Assembly: GCA_019429255.1 (NCBI GenBank)
Contig: JAHYIY010000023.1
Coordinates: 1-41,329, forward strand
From: Desulfuromonadales bacterium
GTDB lineage: Bacteria > Desulfobacterota > Desulfuromonadia > Desulfuromonadales > Geopsychrobacteraceae
Direction of reading: 5' to 3'
DNA length: 41,329 bases
Shown: positions 33,465 through 40,872 of the stretch, one piece after another
Layout of the letters: each line of letters opens with the position of its first letter
How positions within the stretch are numbered: position 1 is the first letter of the stretch
Position numbers and translations under genes: made by a program
Notes under the pieces: generated by a model
Told to the model about the DNA's origin: nothing
Database searches by the model: none
The model's input: the letters and a program-made list of their open reading frames with translations, nothing else

Positions 33465-34175
33465 ATGAATCTGGTGTTGCTGGAGGATGAGGATTTTATT
33501 GATGATGACCACGTCAGGCTAGGTGGCCGGCGCTTCGATCACATTACTACCTGGTTGGGCAAGGACAGCGGCGACAGCTTGCGCGTTGGACGGATTAATG
33601 GCCGCCTTGGCCGGGGGGTAATCAGCGCCATTACTTGTGATTCCCTGACGGTCGAGGTCCATCTTGAAGAAGATCCACCGCTGCCCCTGCCGGTGACACT
33701 GCTTCTGGCGTTGCCGCGGCCGAAAATGTTGCGCCGTCTATTGCGCGGGATCAGCAGCATGGGGGTCAAGTCCCTTTATCTGATTAATAGCTACCGGGTT
33801 GATAAAAATTACTGGAGAAGCCCTTTGCTGCATCCTGAAAAGATCAGGGAACAGCTTTGTCTCGGCCTCGAGCAGGGGCGCGACACAGTGCTACCACAAG
33901 TGGTTTTGTGCCCGCGCTTTCGCCCCTTTGTTGAGGACGACCTGCCTGCTATCAGTGCCGTCACCACTAACCTGGTGGCCCATCCGGGCGATGGTTGCAT
34001 CTTTCCCCACCAACCGCAGCTTCCTGCCTGCCTGGCGGTTGGCCCGGAGGGAGGGTTTATCCCCTACGAGATCGATAAGTTGAGGGAAGCCAATTTTATC
34101 GCGGCGCATCTTGGAAAACGGATTTTAACTGTGGAGACAGCGGTGCCGGCGCTGTTGTCGCGTTTTATCAACTGA
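33465..34175 (+). CDS. rsmE: 16S rRNA (uracil-1498-N3)-methyltransferase RsmE
   Basis: 236 aa from ATG 33465 (MNLVLLEDEDF). An N-terminal PUA-like domain (DHVRLGGRRFDHITTWLGKDSGDSLRVGRING) precedes the SPOUT methyltransferase domain with LALPRPKMLRRLLRGISSMGV, AVGPEGGFIPYEI and the knot end LGKRILTVETAVPALL. The frame extends to 33405 upstream, overlapping pduO, but homology begins at MNL. Its ribosome site is weak; a five-codon ORF (33451-33468) starts on the pduO stop and ends on this ATG, which may aid reinitiation. Confidence 0.9.
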   Translation: MNLVLLEDEDFIDDDHVRLGGRRFDHITTWLGKDSGDSLRVGRINGRLGRGVISAITCDSLTVEVHLEEDPPLPLPVTLLLALPRPKMLRRLLRGISSMGVKSLYLINSYRVDKNYWRSPLLHPEKIREQLCLGLEQGRDTVLPQVVLCPRFRPFVEDDLPAISAVTTNLVAHPGDGCIFPHQPQLPACLAVGPEGGFIPYEIDKLREANFIAAHLGKRILTVETAVPALLSRFIN

Positions 34176-34190
34176 ATTTGATATATTTTT

Positions 34191-34344
34191 GTATCTGTTC
34201 AGCACCGGATCGGGGGTCCTATGTCAAGGGACGCGATTGTTTCCCGTTGGGTCACCCATGACCGCTTGTTGTCGCCATCCATGGCGACAAACACCCTTGT
34301 CACAGGCCCCCCGACCCTGCGCAAGGGCATAGCTGAATAGTTAC
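34191..34344 (+). mobile_element. Short inverted-repeat insertion element, copy C
   Basis: 154 bp, ends GTATCTGTTCAGCAC and AGCTGAATAGTTAC, flanked by a perfect 8-bp target duplication ATATTTTT (34183-34190 and 34345-34352). The interior matches copies B, D and E, including the TTGTCGCCAT/ATGGCGACAA palindrome. It lies between rsmE and rsgA. Confidence 0.87.
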
Positions 34345-34409
34345 ATATTTTTTTCGATCAATGGGGCTGGTAGCATGATCAGCAGCCCATCAACCAATGG
34401 AATGTGTTG

Positions 34410-35417
34410 ATGATATTAGAAGAATGGGGCTGGTCGACAGATTTTGCAGAAGCCTTTGCCCTTTGGAATGATGGTCATCATGTGCCGGCACGGGTGATCC
34501 GTGGGGAGAAAAATTACTTCCGGGTGCTTTCCTCGGTTGGCGAATTGACCGTCCGCTTTACCGGAAAAATCCGCCATCATGCCGGTGGTCGCCCGGATCT
34601 GCCGGTGGTCGGTGACTGGGTAGTAATTGCCCCACAAGGGCAGCAGCGTGGCACCATTGTTGCCCTGCTTCCGCGCCGCAATTCATTTTCGCGCAACATC
34701 TCCGGCCGGCGCAAAGGCAAGGAGCAGCGCGCCGAGGAACAGGTCATCGCTGCCAATATCGATCTGGTCATCATCGTCAGTGGTCTCGATCAGGATTATA
34801 ACCTGCGCCGTATCGAACGTTACCTGACCCTGGTCAGCAGCAGTGGCGCCGCTGCGGTGTTGATTCTCAATAAAGCGGACCTGCACCCTGACCCCGAAGC
34901 TTGTGTGAAAGAGGTCACACGTATTGCCGGCACGACTCCAGTGTTTGTCTGCTCGGCGCTGGAGCCGCTCCAGTTGCTGCCGCTGCAGCACTATCTGAAA
35001 CCGGGTCAAACTGTGGCGCTGCTCGGTTCCTCCGGAGTTGGGAAGTCAACGATCGTCAATGGTTTGCTCGGAGAGGATCGTCAGAAAATCGCCGCGGTCA
35101 GTAGTTCCGATGGCAAAGGGCGTCACACCACCACCCATCGTGAACTGTTTCTGCTGCCACAAGGGGGGATTTTGATGGACAATCCCGGCATGCGTGAATT
35201 GCACCTGTGGGGGGAGAGTAACGACCTCGAGGAGTCTTTTGCCGATATTCTCACCCTGGCACAGGGGTGCCGCTTTCGCAATTGCAGCCATGACCATGAG
35301 CCGGGTTGCGCCGTTCAACAGGCGACCGCTGCCGGAGCTCTTGACCGTGACCGTCTGGCCAACTATCTCAAATTAAAGCATGAGTTGCAGGCACTGCAGA
35401 AGTCGAGGGCCTCATAA
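34410..35417 (+). CDS. rsgA: Small ribosomal subunit maturation GTPase RsgA
   Basis: About 335 aa. An OB-fold N-terminal domain is followed by a circularly permuted GTPase domain, with motif order NKAD (G4), SAL (G5), GSSGVGKST (G1, near residue 206) and DNPGM (G3), and a C-terminal zinc knuckle CRFRNCSHDHEPGC. It helps late 30S assembly. Three candidate starts occur in a row (GTG 34404, TTG 34407, ATG 34410); the ATG has the best spacing to a weak TGGA. The stop abuts the stop of the convergent thiamine-binding gene with no terminator between. Confidence 0.93.
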   Translation: MILEEWGWSTDFAEAFALWNDGHHVPARVIRGEKNYFRVLSSVGELTVRFTGKIRHHAGGRPDLPVVGDWVVIAPQGQQRGTIVALLPRRNSFSRNISGRRKGKEQRAEEQVIAANIDLVIIVSGLDQDYNLRRIERYLTLVSSSGAAAVLILNKADLHPDPEACVKEVTRIAGTTPVFVCSALEPLQLLPLQHYLKPGQTVALLGSSGVGKSTIVNGLLGEDRQKIAAVSSSDGKGRHTTTHRELFLLPQGGILMDNPGMRELHLWGESNDLEESFADILTLAQGCRFRNCSHDHEPGCAVQQATAAGALDRDRLANYLKLKHELQALQKSRAS

Positions 35418-35738
35418 TTACCAGACAGGAGCTTCTCCCTGCCGTTTTTTATCCTCAACACTGCGGATTTTATCGGCCATGGTCTGTTCCCGATCGATGC
35501 GTGATCCAAGCTTGATGGTGGTACTGATGCGCGGGGCGCCGGCGGCGTGAATTTCCTCATGGCAACGCTTGATTGCTGCAAATACCTGATCGTAGTCGCC
35601 TTCAATATTGGTGCCATAAGCGTGCAGATTGATGTTTAATCCCGCTTCTTCGAGGATTTTCTGACAGCGTGCGATATAGCTGGAAACAGAGACCCCCACC
35701 CCCAGGGGGACAACACAGAGATCGACAATCACCTTCAT
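35418..35738 (-). CDS. MTH1187-family thiamine-binding protein
   Basis: 106 aa. The start MKVIVDLCVVPLGVGVSVSSYIARC and the segment LHAYGTNIEGDYDQVFAAIKRCHEEIHAAGAPRISTTIKLGSRID are characteristic of the small DUF77 family of ferredoxin-fold thiamine binders. AAAAGGAG precedes ATG 35738, so the longer frame to 35870 is rejected. Cytoplasmic; role uncertain. Confidence 0.88.
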   Translation of the reverse strand: MKVIVDLCVVPLGVGVSVSSYIARCQKILEEAGLNINLHAYGTNIEGDYDQVFAAIKRCHEEIHAAGAPRISTTIKLGSRIDREQTMADKIRSVEDKKRQGEAPVW

Positions 35739-35959
35739 GATATGGGGCTCCTTTTCTTGGTCGGGTTTGTGCTTTGATACTGACAGTATAGCTATCCCCT
35801 GAAGCGCTGACCAGCACCTGAAGTGGCAAAAAGCACACGTAAGGTACCGAAAATCCCCCACCAGAAACAAAAATCTGTTATATTGGCCTGTTCATGGCAG
35901 ACTTAAATCACAGAAAAGTCATCGTTCATCAACCCTGACACAGATAAAAAGAGGTAGCA

Positions 35960-37000
35960 ATGCAGAATTGGGGACAAGGTCCTTCCGGGGAAGACCTGGA
36001 AAAAAAGGTTATCGAAATAACCAATCGTTTCAAAGAGAAAATGCAACTGGATCCGAAAAAGAGCGCTCGACCCATTATCCTGATTGTGGCTGTGCTGGCG
36101 ATCATTGTCGGTGCTTACAGTAGCATGTACGAGGTCAATACCGAAGAAACCGGTGTGGTGCTGCGATTTGGCAAGTTTGCAAGCTTCTCCGAGCCGGGGC
36201 TGCATTTCAAGGTACCTTTCGGCATCGATCAGGTTTATCTGGTGCCAACCGGCCGGGTACTCAGGGAAGAATTCGGCTTCCGCTCGATCGAACCGGGAGC
36301 GCGTCCTGCCCTGTCCAGCCGCGGCCTGGAAGAGGAATCCCTGACCTTGACCGGTGATCTTAACGTGACCGACATCAAATGGATTGTCCAGTATCAGATT
36401 CGCGATCCCTATAAATATGTGTTCACGATTCAGGACCCCATCGGCACGATACGGGATCTCTCCGAAGCCATGGTACGTAGAGCGGTAGGTAACGCCAACG
36501 TTACACAAGTCCTGACTACGGAAAGGGTCTCTCTGGCGGCAATCATTGAAAAAACCTTGCAGGAGACCCTTGATCTTTACGATGTTGGTATCCGTATTGT
36601 CACCGTTCGTTTCCAGGACGTTACTCCGCCGGATCCGGTCAAAGGGGCCTTTAACGAAGTCAATGAAGCTGAGCAGCAAAAGGAAAGTATGATTTTCCAG
36701 GCCCGCGCCCAGTATAACCAGGAAGTCCCCCGGGCTCGCGGTGAAGCACAACGGGCCCTTCAGGAGGCTCAGGGTTACGCCGTTGAACGGATTAACCGCG
36801 CCAGTGGTGAAACCAATCGCTTTCTGGCCCTGCTGGCCCAATATCAGCAGGCACCGGAAGTTACCCGCCAGCGCATCTTCATCGAAACCATGGAAGCCGT
36901 CCTACCCCAACTCGATGAAACTTACATCATGGACGATATCAACGGTGGCGCCCTCCCTTTGCTGCCACTGCGTAAAAATATGGAAGGAGCCCCTCGATGA
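35960..37000 (+). CDS. hflK: HflK, SPFH-domain modulator of FtsH
   Basis: 346 aa. A short N-terminal cytoplasmic stretch (WGQGPSGEDLEKK) precedes one membrane helix (about 36-54). The SPFH/band 7 domain follows (EVNTEETGVVLRFGKF, GLHFKVPFGIDQVYLVPTGR) and then a long coiled-coil (EAEQQKESMIFQARAQYNQEVPRARGEAQRALQEAQGYA). With HflC it forms the periplasmic cage around the FtsH protease. AGAGGTAG precedes ATG 35960. It overlaps hflC by 4 bp (ATGA), so translation is coupled. Confidence 0.95.
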   Translation: MQNWGQGPSGEDLEKKVIEITNRFKEKMQLDPKKSARPIILIVAVLAIIVGAYSSMYEVNTEETGVVLRFGKFASFSEPGLHFKVPFGIDQVYLVPTGRVLREEFGFRSIEPGARPALSSRGLEEESLTLTGDLNVTDIKWIVQYQIRDPYKYVFTIQDPIGTIRDLSEAMVRRAVGNANVTQVLTTERVSLAAIIEKTLQETLDLYDVGIRIVTVRFQDVTPPDPVKGAFNEVNEAEQQKESMIFQARAQYNQEVPRARGEAQRALQEAQGYAVERINRASGETNRFLALLAQYQQAPEVTRQRIFIETMEAVLPQLDETYIMDDINGGALPLLPLRKNMEGAPR

Positions 37001-37929
37001 AAAACGGATTGCTCATAGTCATCGTTCTGGCCGTCATTCTCATCGGTCAGGACGCTTTTTATACAGTGAATGAAGCCGAACAGGTGGTTGTAACCCAGTT
37101 CGGCGCCCCGGTTAGCACCATTACCAACGCAGGTCTGCACTTCAAACTTCCGTTTGTACAGAATGTCAATCGCTTTGAGAGCCGGATCCTGAACTGGGAC
37201 GGAACGCCTAACCAGATACCAACCAAGGATATGCGCTTTATCTGGGTCGATACGACCGCGCGCTGGCGCATCTCCGATCCCCTCGAATTTTACCGGACAG
37301 TAGCCAATATCCGCGGTGGCCTGAGCCGGTTGGACAATATCATCGACTCGGTTGTCCGCGATGCGGTCTCCAGTCATTTGCTCGCTGAACTGGTACGCGG
37401 CAGTGACTACAAGGCGGAGGCAGATGAGGCTTTTGAGGTTGATGGGCGGGAAATCACTGTGGAAGAAATGACCGGCCGCGAGACCATTATTAGAGGCGTT
37501 CTTGAGCGCGCCAGCGCCAGCACCCCAGCCTACGGTATCGAATTGATCGATGTGCAGATCAAGCGCATCAACTACGTTGAGCAGGTCCGCCAGCGGGTTT
37601 ATGAGCGGATGATCAACGAAAGGAATCAGGTCGCTTCCCGCTATCGTTCCGAAGGTGAAGGGGAAAAAGCCAATATTCTCGGTGAAATGGATCTTGAACT
37701 TCAGCGGATTCGCTCCGAGGCTCATCGTAAGGTGCTGGAAATGCGCGGTAATGCCGACGCCGAAGCAGCCGCTATTTACGCTCAGGCCTACTCCAAAGAC
37801 GCCGAGCTGTACGCGTTTTTACGGACCATGGAGTCCTACCAGAAAACCCTGACCAAAAATGGTAAACTGGTGATCTCCGCTGATTCCGATTACTATAAAT
37901 ACCTGCGTACGCGCGATGCCGGTTTTTAG
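36997..37929 (+). CDS. hflC: HflC, SPFH-domain modulator of FtsH
   Basis: 310 aa. The N-terminal membrane anchor (about 3-20) is followed by the SPFH domain (FYTVNEAEQVVVTQFGAP, GLHFKLPFVQNVNRFESRIL) and the conserved helical part IDVQIKRINYVEQVRQRVYERM and RNQVASRYRSEGEGEKANI. The C-terminal end shows AYSKDAELYAFLRTMESYQKTL and a terminal KYL segment. It partners with HflK and ends the operon, followed by a strong terminator. Confidence 0.95.
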   Translation: MKNGLLIVIVLAVILIGQDAFYTVNEAEQVVVTQFGAPVSTITNAGLHFKLPFVQNVNRFESRILNWDGTPNQIPTKDMRFIWVDTTARWRISDPLEFYRTVANIRGGLSRLDNIIDSVVRDAVSSHLLAELVRGSDYKAEADEAFEVDGREITVEEMTGRETIIRGVLERASASTPAYGIELIDVQIKRINYVEQVRQRVYERMINERNQVASRYRSEGEGEKANILGEMDLELQRIRSEAHRKVLEMRGNADAEAAAIYAQAYSKDAELYAFLRTMESYQKTLTKNGKLVISADSDYYKYLRTRDAGF

Positions 37930-37958
37930 CCTGTATCCTCATTAACACCACCCTAAAG

Positions 37959-37998
37959 CGCCGCCGTATCAGCCTTTGCTGGTCGGCGGCGTTTTTTT
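37959..37998 (+). terminator. Rho-independent terminator after hflKC
   Basis: CGCCGCCG (37959-37966) pairs with CGGCGGCG (37984-37991), extended by a TCAGC/GCTGG inner stem, followed by seven T residues. It lies 29 bp after the hflC stop. Confidence 0.9.
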
Positions 37999-38070
37999 AG
38001 AGATCGCCCCCCTGTTGTTGCACAAAGTCACAAATAATCTTCTGTTTATTGAAATAGTCAGGAAAATTCC

Positions 38071-38937
38071 ATGCCTGAAATGATTGTCACCGCCACCGAG
38101 TCCGGATTGCCGCTGGAGGTTTTTCTCCAGCAGCGGATTGCTGCCGCTCCGGTGGCCTATCTGCGCAAATTGCTCAACGACGGTAAATTCCGCAGGCCTG
38201 ACAATGTTGTAACGGGAAATGAGTCCCTGGTTGCAGGTGAACGCATTCTGCTGCCTGACAGCCGGCGTCTGATGGATCTGCTCGTGCAGAGTGAAAAAAT
38301 GTCGGTATCGGTTCTCTACGAAAGCGAGCAGCTGCTGATTCTTGACAAGCCGTCCGGCTTGGCGACCCATGCCGGACAGGGACACGAGGAGGATAACCTC
38401 ACCGCCCGGGTGGCCGATTTGCTCAAACGCCGCGGGGAACATTTCATCGCGGCCCCGATTCAACGCCTTGATCGTGAAACCTCCGGGGTCGTGCTGTTCG
38501 GCAAGGGAAAAAAGAGCTGTTCGATCCTGGGCAAAATGATGATGAGCGCACCGGTTGGAAAAATCTACCTGGCGTTGGTGAAAGGGAAAATAACCACTGC
38601 CGGCACCTTGATCGATGATATCCCGGCCAAGGGGAAGAGTAAAACAGCGGTCACCAGTTATCAGCTAGTGGCCGCAAATGACAGCGCATCCTTGCTGCAG
38701 ATCGAACTCGGCACCGGACGCCAGCATCAGATTCGCCGTCAGTTTCAACAGATCGGTCATCCCCTCTATGGCGATAGCCGTTACCGTGGTCCCTGTCCCG
38801 ATAATCTGTCCCGGCTGTTCCTGCATTGCCGGCAGCTGGCATTTGTCGATCCCTTCACCGACACCCCTGTGAAAATCACATCACCCTTGCCGCAAAACCT
38901 CAGAGCTTTTCTTGAAGATCTGGGCGTTGAATTTTAG
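38071..38937 (+). CDS. RluA-family rRNA/tRNA pseudouridine synthase
   Basis: 288 aa. An N-terminal S4-like region (LEVFLQQRIAAAPVAYLRKLLNDGKFRR) precedes the catalytic domain with LLILDKPSGLATHAG, the catalytic Asp in IQRLDRETSGVVLFGK, and LQIELGTGRQHQIRRQFQQIGHPLYGDSRY, typical of RluA/C/D enzymes. The target uridine cannot be told from sequence. CAGGAAAA stands before ATG 38071. The stop is followed immediately by the repeat block at 38941-39210. Confidence 0.9.
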   Translation: MPEMIVTATESGLPLEVFLQQRIAAAPVAYLRKLLNDGKFRRPDNVVTGNESLVAGERILLPDSRRLMDLLVQSEKMSVSVLYESEQLLILDKPSGLATHAGQGHEEDNLTARVADLLKRRGEHFIAAPIQRLDRETSGVVLFGKGKKSCSILGKMMMSAPVGKIYLALVKGKITTAGTLIDDIPAKGKSKTAVTSYQLVAANDSASLLQIELGTGRQHQIRRQFQQIGHPLYGDSRYRGPCPDNLSRLFLHCRQLAFVDPFTDTPVKITSPLPQNLRAFLEDLGVEF

Positions 38938-38940
38938 AAC

Positions 38941-39180
38941 GGCGGGACGCTCCTGAGAAGTTCAATAAAAAACAGGTAACTATTCAGCTGCTGTCCTTCG
39001 CACCGGGTCGGGGATCCTATGTCAAGGGACGCGATTGTTTCCCGTTGGGTCATCCATGACCGCTTGTTGTCGCCGTCCATGGCGACAAACACCCTTGCCA
39101 CAGGATCCAAAGACCCTGCGCAGGGATAGTGCTGAATAGAAAGGCGGGACGCTCCTAAGGAGTTCAATAAAAAAGGGGTA
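38941..39180. repeat. Direct repeat flanking element copy D
   Basis: Two copies of a 38-bp sequence (GGCGGGACGCTCCT..GTTCAATAAAAAA..GGTA) occur at 38941-38978 and 39143-39180. The first runs into element copy D; the second runs into a degenerate element start (GTACCTGTTCGCAC, from 39178). This looks like a tandem duplication of flank plus element, with the second element mostly lost. Confidence 0.6.
38976..39139 (-). mobile_element. Short inverted-repeat insertion element, copy D (one end damaged)
   Basis: The left end GTAACTATTCAGC is complete; the right end stops at GTGCTGAATAG and lacks the last four bases (TTAC). The interior matches copies B, C and E, including the TTGTCGCCGT/ATGGCGACAA hairpin. 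No target duplication is seen, consistent with the rearrangement described for the flanking direct repeat. It lies between the RluA-type gene and hgcB, which converge. Confidence 0.75.
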
Positions 39181-39264
39181 CCTGTTCGCACGTGATCTTG
39201 CCGAGCGACACATCTTTTCCGTTTGTTTAGACTGGTCAGCAAGAAACGTAGGGGTTGCAGGAAA

Positions 39265-39549
39265 CTAGCACCCTCTGCCCGTCCTCGGCAGGTTGAGCCC
39301 CTGCAGCCATTCGTTGATCATGCCGAGGGCGCAACCGACGCCGGCAGCGACGGTAATGGCAGCAACGGCGCAGTTTTTCGAGCAGGCGCCGCACTCCATA
39401 CAGGCGTCAAGGTCGGTAATCCGCGCTTTTCGATTCTCTATGGTAAAGACGCCGTGGGGGCAGACCTCCATGCAGCGGCCGCAGCCGATGCAGATCTTGC
39501 CGTCCAGGCGGAGTGTCACTACATTTTTCAGATACCGGAAATCTTTCAT
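39265..39549 (-). CDS. hgcB: HgcB, dicluster ferredoxin of mercury methylation
   Basis: 94 aa from ATG 39549 (95 aa if the GTG just before is used). MKDFRYLKNVVTL is followed by two 4Fe-4S motifs, CIGCGRCMEVCPHGVF and CMECGACSKNCAV, then AGVGC (Cys73) and a C-terminal Cys. These match HgcB, which supplies electrons for reducing the HgcA corrinoid and may handle Hg(II). In the studied Desulfovibrio protein, as I recall it, the C-terminus is a vicinal Cys pair; here the end reads GRGC, with only one. It lies downstream of hgcA but is separated from it by element copy E; the remaining native spacing would be about 40 bp. Confidence 0.92.
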   Translation of the reverse strand: MKDFRYLKNVVTLRLDGKICIGCGRCMEVCPHGVFTIENRKARITDLDACMECGACSKNCAVAAITVAAGVGCALGMINEWLQGLNLPRTGRGC

Positions 39550-39570
39550 CACATTTTCTTTTCACCTATC

Positions 39571-39726
39571 GTAACTGTTCAGCACCGGATCTTCGGATTC
39601 TATGTCAAGGGACGCGATTGTTTCCCGTTGGGTCATCCATGACCGCTTGTTGTCGCCGTCCATGGCGACAAACACCCTTGCCACAGGATCCAAAGACCCT
39701 GCGCAAAGATAGCGCTGAATAGTTAC
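39571..39726. mobile_element. Short inverted-repeat insertion element, copy E, between hgcA and hgcB
   Basis: 156 bp with ends GTAACTGTTCAGCAC and GCGCTGAATAGTTAC, flanked by an 8-bp target duplication with one mismatch (CACCTATC 39563-39570, CACCCATC 39727-39734). The interior matches copies B-D. On the hgcAB transcript it sits after the hgcA stop and just ahead of the hgcB ribosome site, without breaking either reading frame. Confidence 0.88.
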
Positions 39727-39750
39727 CACCCATCAACAGCACACCATCAC

Positions 39751-40872
39751 CTAAAGGAACGCCGCCCATAGCCAAAGAAGCGTCGCTCCGACAAGAGTTG
39801 CAATCATCGCCGGCAGGGCGATACGCATTTCCTTCTTGACCCCCGAGCGGGAGGTGAAGGGGGTGCTGCCGGTGAAATTGAGGGCGTAGAAGGAGCTGAC
39901 GGCGGTGAGGGCGAGGAGTGTTCCGGCGCCGGCCGGGACCCCGATGTCCCCGCCGGCGAGAGCGAGCCAGACAAGCCCCCACCCCATCCCGCAGGTCGCC
40001 CCCTTGACGGCGAAGCTTGAGCCGGGAAGCCACGGCAGGAGAAGGGGTGTCGCGATCGTTCCCGCGGCTACTGCCCCGAGGAAGGCTGCTGCTGCTGTGA
40101 ATCCGGCCGCCGCTTCGTTAAAGGCCGTTCCGACAAGGAAAAGAAGGGCGGTAATGAAGATGGTCGGTTTCAGGGCCAGGACGATCTCCACCGGGACGAG
40201 GACGAGGCGCTCGCGAAAGGTAAAGGTCAGCTCCCGCATGGCCGCAGTCGTCACCATGCCGTTGTCGAGGAATTCCGGCAGGTCTGTCGCCTGGATCGTT
40301 GCGAAGTGGACACGAAACCCGGTCCGGCGGGTCACCTCGTGGGCGGCGATGCCAGGGGCGGCGAGGATCGGCAACAGGAGCGTGCGGTGGTTGACCGCCT
40401 GCGTCAGATGTGCCGCGTCTATCCTGTGGATCAGTTCGTCAGTCCCGAACGTCCCTTTTCCGGCGGCGCACCAGACATTGATGCCGAAGGTCTCCAGGAC
40501 CAGAATCCACACGTTGCGGCCGTGGAGAGCGCTGCGGACGATGTCGTAGCTCATCTTGTAGTTGGCCGTGACAATCACTGGATCGTCACTACCCGGAGAG
40601 CCGATGGCATAGAGGCCGGGTGGGGTCAGGTATGACATCCTTCCGATCCCCCAGCGGGCTTTCCAGGCGCCGAGGCGGTCACGGCAGCCAAGCTGGGTCG
40701 AAAGCAGTGGCACCTTTCCCGCTCCGGTTTGCAGCCAGCCAACAAAACCGGGTACCTTTTCACTGATTTCTCCGCCTCCGGCAGAGACCTGTGGGCCTCA
40801 GCAGGGAGGCCTGTCGGCAGAGACGGAGATCGGTTGGCAGGGAGAATCTGTTCCGGTTTCAGGATGCTGCAT
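39751..40872 (-). CDS. hgcA: HgcA, corrinoid mercury methyltransferase; candidate selenoprotein (in-frame UGA at codon 25)
   Basis: Read from ATG 40872 the protein is 373 aa with UGA as residue 25. HgcA transfers a methyl group from its corrinoid to Hg(II) at the inner membrane. The cap-helix motif NVWCAAGKGTFGTDEL carries the corrinoid-ligating Cys135. The CdhD-like corrinoid domain precedes about five C-terminal membrane helices (from residue 240). The stop-free frame begins only at GTG 40713, but HgcA-like residues FVGWLQTGAGKVP lie in frame before it. No ATG, GTG or TTG occurs between the UGA (40798-40800) and 40713. The upstream exon-like part (MQHPETGTDSPCQP..RPPC) has GGTGGAG seven bases before its ATG. 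A SECIS-like hairpin follows the UGA. A nonsense mutation is the main alternative. GC-rich third positions differ from neighbours. Confidence 0.85.
40769..40800 (-). promoter_or_regulatory. Putative bacterial SECIS element with UGA (Sec) codon of hgcA
   Basis: The UGA (40798-40800) follows a UGC Cys codon. Eleven to 29 nt downstream, TCTCTGCC-GGA-GGCGGAGA folds into an 8-bp stem with one G-U pair and the apical loop GGA at 19-21 nt. Known bSECIS elements have a small apical loop with a G in the first two positions, 16-37 nt past the UGA. This hairpin satisfies that rule by inspection; folding energy was not computed. Confidence 0.65.

Noticed and set aside
35903-36841. 312-codon minus-strand frame
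   Set aside because: Antisense shadow of hflK, which has clear SPFH features.
39183-39264. CRISPR-like or repeat array near hgcB
   Set aside because: Repeated sequences here are two copies of an insertion element and a flanking direct repeat, not regularly spaced short repeats.
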